From NCBI RefSeq assembly GCF_031179145.1, contig NZ_JAPSIB010000007.1, positions 94,081-158,080 of the forward strand: a stretch of DNA of 64,000 nucleotides. The letters are read 5' to 3'. The notes below the pieces were generated by a model, which ran no database searches, had not been told where the DNA came from, and saw only the letters and a program-made list of their open reading frames with translations. The stretch's first letter is position 1. Each line of letters begins with the position of its first letter. The position numbers and the translations under genes are program-made. The DNA comes from Brevibacterium sp. Its GTDB lineage: Bacteria > Actinomycetota > Actinomycetes > Actinomycetales > Brevibacteriaceae. Below are positions 17,008 through 24,523 of this stretch, in pieces.

Positions 17008-18232
17008 AGCGGACCTCCTGGGTGGAGCGGACATGGTCAGTGATGGAATCGGGGACGTCACCCAAGAGCCCGGCCGCCAACAGGGGAACCCGCCGCAGGC
17101 CATCGCGGTCGATGCCGCTGCGGTCGATGTGGCAGTCGGATCGAGAGGCGAACCATTCGCCGAGGCCGTGCGGAGTGAGGTCGGCGAGAGCGCACATGTC
17201 GACGGCCTGGGCCCGGCTCAGCGCGGCTGCCCGGCGCGGCTGTTCCGCCCGGCGCCCGACCCGCGGGACGACGAGGGCGGGGGTGGTCGTGGCCATCACC
17301 TCGGCGAGGGTGTTGTACCCGGCCATGCAGACCACGGCGCGGGCGGACTGGATCAGCCCGGGCACGTCGTTGCTGTGCCGGATCACGCGGGTACCCCGCC
17401 GTGCCGAGCGCTTGAGCGATTCGAACTCCTCCCAGTCCATCTGCGGTCCGGTGACGACGAGGTGGGTGTGACCTGCGGGCGGTCGCGCCTGCGCGGCGAT
17501 CCGGGCCAGCGCTCCCCCGTCCGAACCGCCGCCGAGGACGGTGAGGACGAAGGGGCCCTCGGTGATCGGGGCGAACAGAGGGTCGGGGCGGGAGAGCGAG
17601 AGGTAGCCGGTGGTGACGGCGATTCGCGCGAGCTCTGCGGGAACCTCCCCGGTCAGGCGCGCGTCGTAGACGCTCGAATCCCCGAAGATCCAGACTTGGT
17701 CGAAAGCGTCGGCGACAGCGGCAGCACCGCCGATGCGGGCCCATTCCCCGTCGACCACGTCCGGGTCGTCGAGGACCTCACGCAGTCCGAGCACGGTCGC
17801 GCAGCCGTGGGTCCTGGCTGCGGCGAGGGCATCCTTGAGCTCCCCGTCGATGCCGAAGGGGTGGCGATCGGCGATGAAGAGATCAGGCTGCTGGGCGATG
17901 AGGATCGCCTCGATCGCGGCCGACCGCAGCGTGCGCAGGCCCGCCATCGAAGAGCCGAAGGACCGCGGAGCATACCCGTCGGCAGCAGGCGTGACTCCGG
18001 GCAGGATCACCCAGTCCCAGCCGGGCGGGAGACTGAAGCGCGTGGCCTCGGGGTTGCCGGCGATGAGCAGCCCGCTCACGGTCTTACCGGTGAGATGCGG
18101 AAGATCCCTGGCCAGAGCGAAGGCGAGCGCACGGTTGCGACGGACATGCCCCAAGCCCACCGAGTCGTGGGAGAACAATGCAATCGTCGTCGACGTGAGG
18201 TGATCGCCTCCACCAGCCCTGTAGTCTGCCAT
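16997..18232 (-). CDS. MurG-like (GT28-type) glycosyltransferase (operon gene 1)
   Basis: A 411-aa GT-B fold protein. It has an N-terminal ALFSHDSVGLGHVRRN motif, like the glycine-rich acceptor loop of MurG/monogalactosyldiacylglycerol synthases, and a C-terminal glycosyltransferase-28 domain (VLTVLGGGSDGGA, then HSNDVPGLIQSARAVVCMAGYNTLAEV). Such enzymes transfer sugars to lipid acceptors at the membrane. CGGAGG lies 8 nt upstream of the ATG. It is the first gene of the six-gene operon, and a tandem repeat with response-regulator-like spacing lies 30-60 nt upstream. Confidence 0.83.
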   Translation of the reverse strand: MADYRAGGGDHLTSTTIALFSHDSVGLGHVRRNRALAFALARDLPHLTGKTVSGLLIAGNPEATRFSLPPGWDWVILPGVTPAADGYAPRSFGSSMAGLRTLRSAAIEAILIAQQPDLFIADRHPFGIDGELKDALAAARTHGCATVLGLREVLDDPDVVDGEWARIGGAAAVADAFDQVWIFGDSSVYDARLTGEVPAELARIAVTTGYLSLSRPDPLFAPITEGPFVLTVLGGGSDGGALARIAAQARPPAGHTHLVVTGPQMDWEEFESLKRSARRGTRVIRHSNDVPGLIQSARAVVCMAGYNTLAEVMATTTPALVVPRVGRRAEQPRRAAALSRAQAVDMCALADLTPHGLGEWFASRSDCHIDRSGIDRDGLRRVPLLAAGLLGDVPDSITDHVRSTQEVRFVG

Positions 18233-18264
18233 GCTTCCAGCCTCCGGGCACCGGATAAGGCTGA

Positions 18265-18293
18265 GATGAGAACTCGATGAGAACATTCTCATC
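18265..18293 (-). promoter_or_regulatory. Candidate response-regulator operator
   Basis: GATGAGAAC occurs twice as direct repeats 11 bp apart (18265-18273 and 18276-18284), followed by the inverted TTCTCATC at 18286-18293. Direct repeats one helical turn apart are the usual site geometry for OmpR/PhoB-type regulators. The site lies between the two-component operon and the glycosyltransferase operon, just upstream of the latter. Confidence 0.5.
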
Positions 18294-18303
18294 TTCCGTT
18301 CGC

Positions 18304-18348
18304 CGCGGCCGGTACCTGCCGTGCTGCTCCGCAGGAGTTCCGGCCGCG
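18304..18348 (-). terminator. Hairpin after OmpR-type regulator gene
   Basis: CGCGGCCGG pairs with CCGGCCGCG, with an inner CCTGC/GCAGG stem. It begins 3 nt after the regulator's stop codon and has no long T-tract. Confidence 0.5.
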
Positions 18349-18350
18349 AG

Positions 18351-19010
18351 TCAGTCGACGCGGTAGCCGAACCCCCGCACGGTGGTCACGAAATCGCTGC
18401 CCAGCTTCTTGCGCAGGTAGCCGATGTAGACATCGACGACGTTGGACCCGGGGTCGAAGTCGTAGCCCCAGACGTGGGAGAGCAGCTGCTCCCGGGACAG
18501 CACCTGGCCTCGATTGTGAAGCAGGATCTCGGCCAGGGACAGCTCCCGCGCGGACAGGTCGACCTCCCTGCCGGCCACTCTCACCCGCCGGCGGAGGAGG
18601 TCGATGTGCACGTCACCGCGGACGAGCTCCGTCGCCGGCGCCTCGGGCTGGGTCTCCTTGAGCCGGAGCTTGATCCGCGCCAGGAGCTCGCCGAAGCGGA
18701 AGGGCTTGACCATGTAGTCGACGGCCCCGCTCTCCAGCGCGTAGATCGTGTCATCGGTGTTGTCGCGGGCCGTGAGCACGAGCACCGGCACCTCGGGCCG
18801 CTGCTCCCGCAGCTCGGAGAGCACGCTGAATCCGTCCATGATGGGCAGGCCGATGTCGAGGACGACGAGGTCGAAGTCACCGGTCAGGGCCAGATCACGT
18901 CCGCTGCGCCCATCGCTGGCGATGTTCGAGGTGAAACCGGCCGCTTTGAGGCCCTTCGCGATGAATGAGGAGATGCGGCCCTCGTCCTCGACGATGAGAA
19001 TTCTCTTCAC
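18351..19010 (-). CDS. OmpR-family response regulator
   Basis: A 219-aa regulator. The receiver domain has the acidic pocket VEDEG, phospho-acceptor Asp in VVLDIGLPIMDG (~residue 50) and Lys in YMVKPF. The C-terminal winged helix (~125-219) contains LSARELSLAEILLHNRGQVLSREQLLSHVWG and the DVYIGYLRKKLG recognition region. It starts at GTG 19010, overlapping the kinase stop as GTGA, with AAAGGAG just upstream. Co-encoded with a HAMP sensor kinase and a small membrane protein, it is a good candidate regulator for the adjacent glycosyltransferase operon (inference from position and repeats). Confidence 0.92.
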   Translation of the reverse strand: MKRILIVEDEGRISSFIAKGLKAAGFTSNIASDGRSGRDLALTGDFDLVVLDIGLPIMDGFSVLSELREQRPEVPVLVLTARDNTDDTIYALESGAVDYMVKPFRFGELLARIKLRLKETQPEAPATELVRGDVHIDLLRRRVRVAGREVDLSARELSLAEILLHNRGQVLSREQLLSHVWGYDFDPGSNVVDVYIGYLRKKLGSDFVTTVRGFGYRVD

Positions 19011-20425
19011 TCTGCTCCTTTCGGCAGGATCATCCGGAACCGGGCCCCCACCTCGGTGTCGTCGAGGACCACGCTACCGCCGTGCGCCTCGGCGATGGCT
19101 CTGATGATCGACAAGCCCAGTCCGAAGCCGTTGCCCTTGTCGGTGCCACGGCGGAAGCGTTCGAAGATCCCGTCGGCGATCTCCGGGGCCACACCCGCCC
19201 CCTCGTCGCGGACCCATAGGTGCACGTTCTCGCCGTCGAGGCGGGCGCCGAAGGCGATCGTGTCTCCCTCCTCGGTGTGGTCGACGGAGTTCGCGGCCAG
19301 CTGCAGCAGTGCCTGGGTCAGGCGTTGCCGGTCGGCGTGGAACGTCACGCCGTCCACCTCGTCGAAGTTCCAGTTCCGGACGCCGAGCCCCCGGGCCTTG
19401 GCCAGCACGTCCTGGAGCAGGGGTGCGACGTCGACGGCCTCGGACCGGACGAAGTCGGGACGGCGGGAGCGCGCCAGGAGCAGCAGTTCGTCGACGAGGC
19501 GCGACATCCGGTCCGTCTCGTCGAGCAGCAGCGCCTGTGTCTCCTCGACGTCGTCCGGGTCGGTGACGTCCATGATCTCGAGGTGGCCGCGCAGCACGGT
19601 CAGTGGGGTGCGCAGCTCGTGCCCGGCGTCGTCGAGGAAGGTGCGCTGGGCGACGAAGGCCGCCTCGAGCCGGTCGAGCATCTCGTTGAAGGTCCGTCCG
19701 AGCTCGGCGATGTCGTCGTTGCCCTCCACGCTCAGGCGTTTGCCGAGATCGCCGCCGGAGATCGACTGCGCCGTCCGACGCAGCTCCGTCACCGGGTGCA
19801 GCAGGCGACGGGCGAGGATCGAGGAGATCCCGGAGATGAGGATGGCCGCGGCCAGGGCGACGACGATGTAGATCTGCATCACCTGGGTGAGGTCGGCGCG
19901 GCTCGCGGTGTCGTTGTGCATGACGACGAAGGAGGCGGGCTTCGCCGCAGAGGGCTGCGTTCCGCCCGCGGCCACCGGCAGCACATAGCCTTCGTACTCG
20001 GTCTTCCCGATGCTCAGCTCGATGCGTCCCCCCGCTCCCGCGACGCCGGCGACCGCTTTCTCGAACTCCTTGGATTTGCGCAGCAGCGGCTGCGAATCCC
20101 CCTGGTAGAGGACGCGACCGTCGGTGAGGAAGGCGAAGAACGCCTCGTCCGCGTTGGGCTGGTTCTGGGCGAGGAACTGGCTGAGCAGATGGTCGACCGA
20201 GGTGAAGGGCTGGCCGGTCTCCGGGTCGACGCCGGTCTGGGCGAAGGACCGCATCTCGGCGATCTCCTGCGACATCGTCGAGATGTTGCGGCTTTCGACG
20301 TTGTTCGACTCGACGGTGTAGAGGACGAAGCCGACGATCGTCAGCGTGAGGACCGACAGGATGGCGACAGCGATGGTGAGCCGGTTCTGAACGGTCAGCC
20401 TGATGCGCCGTTCAGTCGTCATCAT
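19007..20425 (-). CDS. HAMP-domain sensor histidine kinase
   Basis: A 472-aa classical membrane kinase. The first membrane helix (~15-37) is followed by an extracytoplasmic sensor domain of about 155 residues and a second helix (~200-220). Next come HAMP (LARRLLHPVTELRRTAQSISGGDLG), the H-box FLDDAGHELRTPLTVLRGHLE, N-box LLQLAANSVDHT, G1 VRDEGAGV, the F-box, and G2 GFGLGLSIIRAIAEAHGG. The ATG at 20425 (or 20422) overlaps the upstream small membrane gene by 14 nt. It is coupled to the OmpR-type regulator by GTGA. The ligand is unknown. Confidence 0.92.
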   Translation of the reverse strand: MMTTERRIRLTVQNRLTIAVAILSVLTLTIVGFVLYTVESNNVESRNISTMSQEIAEMRSFAQTGVDPETGQPFTSVDHLLSQFLAQNQPNADEAFFAFLTDGRVLYQGDSQPLLRKSKEFEKAVAGVAGAGGRIELSIGKTEYEGYVLPVAAGGTQPSAAKPASFVVMHNDTASRADLTQVMQIYIVVALAAAILISGISSILARRLLHPVTELRRTAQSISGGDLGKRLSVEGNDDIAELGRTFNEMLDRLEAAFVAQRTFLDDAGHELRTPLTVLRGHLEIMDVTDPDDVEETQALLLDETDRMSRLVDELLLLARSRRPDFVRSEAVDVAPLLQDVLAKARGLGVRNWNFDEVDGVTFHADRQRLTQALLQLAANSVDHTEEGDTIAFGARLDGENVHLWVRDEGAGVAPEIADGIFERFRRGTDKGNGFGLGLSIIRAIAEAHGGSVVLDDTEVGARFRMILPKGAE

Positions 20426-20828
20426 CGTCTCCGGCGTCCTCGACTTCTTCGCCGTCACCCACGTCGTCGTCATCGTCATCGCCGTCCGGAATCTCCCGCG
20501 GCGGGTTGGGCGCCGGTTCGTAGGACCGTTCGATCCTCCTCGGGGGCGTGCCCTCGGCGTCAGCGGAGCCCTGGGAATCACTGCCAGCCGAGGAGTCGGC
20601 GCCTGTGGGCTCGCCTCCGGGCCCCGGAGACTGCGGAGGGGTGGTTGAAGGGTGCGGAGGGGCGGACGAGGAGTGCGGGGTGACCTCGACCGGCGTGAGA
20701 TCGGGAGGCTCGGGCTGGGCGGTGCTTCTGACGATGACGAAGGTCAGGGCTGCGAGCACGACGACTAAGCCGGTCACGATCCAGCCCATCGCCTGCGATT
20801 GTCCCCCCACTCCTCTCACACTGCCCAA
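20412..20828 (-). CDS. Small membrane protein with Pro/acidic tail
   Basis: A protein of about 138 aa. One transmembrane helix (GWIVTGLVVVLAALTFVIV) is followed by a disordered Pro/Ser/Thr-rich region and a strongly acidic Asp/Glu C-terminus that is nearly all D/E/G. The TTG at 20828 has AAGGAG at 6-nt spacing; the ATG at 20789 is an alternative (125 aa) without a clear ribosome site. It overlaps the kinase gene by 14 nt and so belongs to the two-component operon, where it may act as an accessory or signal-sensing partner. No family recognised. Confidence 0.7.
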   Translation of the reverse strand: MGSVRGVGGQSQAMGWIVTGLVVVLAALTFVIVRSTAQPEPPDLTPVEVTPHSSSAPPHPSTTPPQSPGPGGEPTGADSSAGSDSQGSADAEGTPPRRIERSYEPAPNPPREIPDGDDDDDDVGDGEEVEDAGDDDDD

Positions 20829-20868
20829 CCCGCTCTCCTTTGTCGAGCGAAAACGAATGAGAGTCTTC

Positions 20869-21723
20869 TTAGGCGCCGAAGGAGAGGAAGGTCTCGCGCA
20901 TCCGCTCGGGCGAGGCGCTGACCCCGCTGAACAGCTCGAAGGCGTCGACCGCTTGGTTGACCGCCATCCCTGAGCCGTCGAGGGTCCGGCAGCCCTTGTC
21001 CCGGGCCTCCCGGAGCAGCTGGGTCTCGAGCGGGAAGTAGACGACGTCCGCCACCCACTTCCGCGGGTCGAGGAGGCCGGTGTCGCAGGGGGTCCCGGGG
21101 AAGGCCGCCATTCCGACCGGGGTCGCATTGACGATTCCGTCCGCCGAGGTGACCGCCTCCTCGAGCTCGTCCATCGAGATTGCACGGACGCCGGCCCCGA
21201 TGTCGGAGGCGAGGCCCTCGGCCCGCTCGGCGCTGACATCGGCGATGACGAGTTCGCCGACTCCCAGCCCCGCCAGCGCGAAGGCGACGGCCCGTCCGGC
21301 CCCTCCGGCTCCGATCTGCACGACCCGCGCGGTGGCGGCCCCGGCGAGTCCCTCGGAGAACCCGCGGGCGAACCCGGTGACGTCGGTGTTGAAGCCGGTC
21401 GTCGTTCCGTCGTCGCCGATGACCACGGTGTTGACGGAGCCGATGCGCTGCGCGCCCGGGTCCACCGCGTCGAGGAGATCGAGCACCCGCTGCTTGAACG
21501 GGTGGGTGACGTTGAGTCCGTTGAAGCCCATTCTCACCGCGGCCGTGACCAGCTCGCCGAGGTCGACGCCCCGACGCGTGGGGGCGGTGACGTCGAGGAT
21601 CCGGTAGGTGGTCCTGATTCCGTGGAACTCGCCTTCGGCTTCATGCATCCGCGGAGTGCGGGATGCGGAGATCCCCTCGCCGATCAGGCCCAGCAGCATT
21701 GACTCTCGGGTGGTCATCGTCAC
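20869..21723 (-). CDS. aroE: Shikimate/quinate dehydrogenase
   Basis: A 284-aa member of the shikimate dehydrogenase family. It has the substrate loop LIGEGISASRTPRMHE, catalytic Lys in NVTHPFKQ, NAD(P)-binding GAGGAGRAVAFALAG, and the C-terminal VNATPVGM and SGMAVNQAVDAFELFSG segments. Clustering with a type II dehydroquinase, a dehydroshikimate dehydratase and an MHS transporter points to a catabolic NAD-linked quinate/shikimate dehydrogenase like corynebacterial QsuD, rather than the biosynthetic enzyme. ATGA overlap links it to the dehydroquinase gene. Confidence 0.87.
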   Translation of the reverse strand: MTMTTRESMLLGLIGEGISASRTPRMHEAEGEFHGIRTTYRILDVTAPTRRGVDLGELVTAAVRMGFNGLNVTHPFKQRVLDLLDAVDPGAQRIGSVNTVVIGDDGTTTGFNTDVTGFARGFSEGLAGAATARVVQIGAGGAGRAVAFALAGLGVGELVIADVSAERAEGLASDIGAGVRAISMDELEEAVTSADGIVNATPVGMAAFPGTPCDTGLLDPRKWVADVVYFPLETQLLREARDKGCRTLDGSGMAVNQAVDAFELFSGVSASPERMRETFLSFGA

Positions 21724-22220
21724 TCCCCCGTCCTCGCGGATTCGGATGGTGCGGTGATTGCGGTCGGCTGCGTCTCAGCTCTCGGCTCGTCCAGCGCCTC
21801 GGCGAGGATCCTGATCGCATGGGCGTACCCGGCTGCGCCCGCTCCCGCGACGATCACGTCGGCGACGAGCGAGACGTACGAGTGGTGGCGGAACGTTTCG
21901 CGCGCGTGGGGGTTGCTCAGATGCACCTCGACGATGCGGTGGTGATAGGACTTCAGCGCATCGTGGATGGCGAGCGACGTGTGCGTGTAGGCGGCGGCGT
22001 TGACCACGGCACCGACCGTCGTGTCCCTGGCGGCGTGGATCGCGTCGACCAACTCGCCCTCATGGTTGGACTGGAGGCAGCGGACCTCAAGCCCCACTTC
22101 GGCGGCCGTCGCGGCGCAGAGGTCGTCGATGTCGGCCAGGGAGGTGCGGCCGTAGATCTCGGGTTCGCGGGTGCCGAGCAGGTTGAGGTTGGGTCCGTTG
22201 AGGACGAGGATCTGGTTCAT
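21720..22220 (-). CDS. aroQ: Type II 3-dehydroquinate dehydratase
   Basis: A 166-aa type II dehydroquinase converting 3-dehydroquinate to 3-dehydroshikimate. Signatures are VLNGPNLNLLGTREPEIYG (with catalytic Arg and Tyr), QSNHEGELVDAIH, NAAAYTHTSLAIHDAL and VEVHLSNPHARE. The C-terminal ~20 residues extend beyond the usual length. GTG 22226, ATG 22223 and ATG 22220 are all in frame near the IclR stop; the last gives the canonical MNQILVLNG start. It forms an operon with the IclR regulator and the dehydrogenase. In C. glutamicum the equivalent is QsuC. Confidence 0.92.
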   Translation of the reverse strand: MNQILVLNGPNLNLLGTREPEIYGRTSLADIDDLCAATAAEVGLEVRCLQSNHEGELVDAIHAARDTTVGAVVNAAAYTHTSLAIHDALKSYHHRIVEVHLSNPHARETFRHHSYVSLVADVIVAGAGAAGYAHAIRILAEALDEPRAETQPTAITAPSESARTGE

Positions 22221-22222
22221 CA

Positions 22223-22972
22223 TCACCTGGGCAATCTGGCCGCGACCTGCGTCGCGGTCTCCGTGAGTTGGGGGACGAGTTCGATGAGCTCGTCGAGGGA
22301 GCGGCGGAACACCGGGGCCGCCAGCGCCAGCGCCGCCAGAAGGCGTCCGTCGAGGTCGAGCACGGGCACAGCCAGAGCGTTCATGCCGATGTCGTTCTCC
22401 TCCGATTGTCCGGCCCAGCCGAGCTCCCTGATCCGAGCGACCTTTTCGCGCAGCCGCGCGGGATCGGTGATGGAGTTCGGCGTCCGAGGTGTCAGATCGA
22501 GTGCGTCGATGACCGCGTCGTGCTCGGGGTCGAACGCGAGGAGGACCTGCCCCAGTGCCGAGGTGTGCAGCGGCGCCTGGTCTCCCGGATCGGTGGTCGT
22601 CCGGTACTGCGGACCATCGACGGTCAGCACGGTCAGCGACGCGTTCCCCTGGCGGACGGAGAGAATGCTCGACTCCCCCGTCGTCCGGGTCAGGGTCCGC
22701 AGCAGTTCCTTCGCCGCCCCAGTGAAGCCGCGGCGATGGGCGACCTTCTGGCTCAGCCGGAAGACTTCGAGACCCAGTGTGTAGAGCTTGCTCACCGGGT
22801 CGAAGTCGGCGTATCCGGATTCGACGAGTCCGCCCAGCAGCCGGTAGCCGGTGCTGAACGGATGACCGGTGGCCTCTGCGGCGGCGGCGGCACTGATGCC
22901 CTCGGGGTGCTCACCGAGGAGTTCGAGCATCTGGAATGCCTTGGCCACCGTGTTCGATCCCTTCGCCGGCAT
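22223..22972 (-). CDS. IclR-family regulator of quinate/shikimate genes
   Basis: A 249-aa IclR regulator. The N-terminal winged helix (~1-65) has ISAAAAAEATGHPFSTGYRLLGGL; the C-terminal effector domain contains the typical ...SALGQVLLAF and ...LAVPVLDLDGRLLAALALAAP blocks. AAGGAG precedes the ATG at 22972 by 6 nt; an ATG two codons earlier is too close to it. It heads the minus-strand operon and faces the transporter/dehydratase operon across ~140 nt that contain a perfect 9-3-9 palindrome, the likely operator. The effector is probably a hydroaromatic acid or intermediate (inference). Confidence 0.9.
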   Translation of the reverse strand: MPAKGSNTVAKAFQMLELLGEHPEGISAAAAAEATGHPFSTGYRLLGGLVESGYADFDPVSKLYTLGLEVFRLSQKVAHRRGFTGAAKELLRTLTRTTGESSILSVRQGNASLTVLTVDGPQYRTTTDPGDQAPLHTSALGQVLLAFDPEHDAVIDALDLTPRTPNSITDPARLREKVARIRELGWAGQSEENDIGMNALAVPVLDLDGRLLAALALAAPVFRRSLDELIELVPQLTETATQVAARLPR

Positions 22973-23077
22973 CGGCATCTCCTTCCTCGGCTGTCGCCTG
23001 TTCGCCGGCCGGTTCGGTACCGGCGACGTTGACAGGTTATGTCATCTGCCTCACACTGTAAACCATAATGTAACAGT

Positions 23078-23098
23078 AATTGCCATATTATGGCAATT
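23078..23098. promoter_or_regulatory. Palindromic operator between IclR and transporter genes
   Basis: AATTGCCAT and its exact inverse flank a 3-nt spacer. A second inverted pair, CCATAAT (23063-23069) and ATTATGG (23087-23093), overlaps it. The local AT-richness contrasts with the coding DNA. The palindrome ends 16 nt before the transporter ATG, so binding there could block that promoter. Confidence 0.6.
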
Positions 23099-23114
23099 GA
23101 AGATTCGAGGAACC

Positions 23115-24482
23115 ATGACTCAAGCGATCGACGACGCTCGCCCCGCGAAGACGCCGCTGCGTGCGGCTCTGTCGAGCTGGACGGGCTCCGCACTCGAGTA
23201 CTACGACTTCGCGGTCTACGGCACAGCAGCCGCCCTGGTGCTCAACATTCTGTTCTTCCCGGAGACCACCGCACCCGGAATCGCCATTCTGCTGGCGATG
23301 GGCACAGTGGGAGTCGCCTACGTCGTCCGCCCACTCGGCGCCCTGATCATGGGACCGCTCGGCGACCGCTTCGGGCGCAAGTTCGTCCTCATGCTCACCC
23401 TGTTCATGATGGGCATCTCGACGTTCGTCGTCGGCTACCTGCCGACCTACGATCAGATCGGAGTCTGGGCGCCGCTGCTCCTCGTCCTGTGCCGCATCAT
23501 CCAGGGGCTGTCCGCATCGGGCGAGCAGGCGAGCGCCATCAGCGTCTCGCTCGAGCACTCGGCCGAGCGCAAGCGCGCCTGGACGACCAGCTGGACGTTG
23601 CACGGCACCCAGTTCGGCACCCTGCTGGCCACCGCCGTCTTCATCCCCTTCACCGTCTTCCTCCCCGAGGACCAGCTGTTCAGCTGGGGCTGGCGGGTGC
23701 CGTTCTGGCTCTCCGCCCTCGTCGTGCTCACCGCATGGCTGATCCGTCGCGGGCTGGAGGAGCCGCCGGCGTTCAAGGAGGCCCGCGCCGAGGCGCCCCC
23801 TCTGATGACAGTGTTCCGCTGGCACAAGGCAGCCGTGCTGCGGGTCGCGGCCTGCGCGATGATCAACACCGTCAATATGGTCTTCACCGTCTGGTCTCTG
23901 TCCTTCGGCACCTCGATCGTCGGCCTCGAACGCTCGACCATGCTCCTGGTCTCAGTGGTCGCCAATGCGGTGGCGTTGCTCGCCATTCCGGCCGCCGCCC
24001 TGCTCGCCGATCGCATCGGCCGCAAGCCGGTCTTCATCACCGGCGCCCTGCTGGCCGGCGGAATGATGTTCCCCTACCTGGGTGCGGTCTCCAGCGGGAA
24101 CTGGACCCTCATCTTCCTCTGCGGCGCGATCATGTCCGGCGGCTTCTACTCGATGGCGAATGCGATCTGGCCCTCGTTCTACGCGGAGATGTTCCCGACC
24201 AGCGTCCGGGTCACCGGCTTGGCGTTGGGCACCCAGATCGGCTTCGCCGTCTCCGGCGGCGTGGCTCCCGCCCTTGCCTCGGCTGTGGCCGGCAAGTCCG
24301 GCGAGAACTGGGTCTCGGTGGCTGCCTTCACCGCCGGCGTCTGCGTCTTCGTGGCGTTGGCGGCGCTGGCCGCGAAGGAGACGAAGCCGCTGGATCTCGA
24401 CGAGATCGACGGCCTCCACGCGGACCGGTCGAAGTCGCCGTCGGACGCCGCCACGGTTCGCCCGCCCGCTTCGTCGAGCTGA
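23115..24482 (+). CDS. MHS-family MFS transporter, shikimate/quinate-type
   Basis: A 455-aa major facilitator protein with 12 predicted helices. It shows metabolite:H+ symporter hallmarks: the N-terminal SSWTGSALEYYDFAVYGTAAAL and the loop 2-3 motif GPLGDRFGRKFVL, repeated in the second half as LLADRIGRKPVFI. E. coli ShiA belongs to this group. GAGG lies upstream of the ATG at 23115. It is co-directional with the dehydroshikimate dehydratase 41 nt downstream, so uptake of shikimate, quinate or dehydroshikimate is the likely function. Confidence 0.85.
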   Translation: MTQAIDDARPAKTPLRAALSSWTGSALEYYDFAVYGTAAALVLNILFFPETTAPGIAILLAMGTVGVAYVVRPLGALIMGPLGDRFGRKFVLMLTLFMMGISTFVVGYLPTYDQIGVWAPLLLVLCRIIQGLSASGEQASAISVSLEHSAERKRAWTTSWTLHGTQFGTLLATAVFIPFTVFLPEDQLFSWGWRVPFWLSALVVLTAWLIRRGLEEPPAFKEARAEAPPLMTVFRWHKAAVLRVAACAMINTVNMVFTVWSLSFGTSIVGLERSTMLLVSVVANAVALLAIPAAALLADRIGRKPVFITGALLAGGMMFPYLGAVSSGNWTLIFLCGAIMSGGFYSMANAIWPSFYAEMFPTSVRVTGLALGTQIGFAVSGGVAPALASAVAGKSGENWVSVAAFTAGVCVFVALAALAAKETKPLDLDEIDGLHADRSKSPSDAATVRPPASSS

Positions 24483-24523
24483 ACACCGAGCGACCTGACA
24501 CCCGACCCCATGAAGGAGAAATG

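Noticed and set aside
23090..24520. A very long frame reading through the MFS gene and into the dehydratase
   Set aside because: The upstream part is an Arg/Pro-rich shadow of the transporter in another frame; the real dehydratase starts at 24524 with its own ribosome site.
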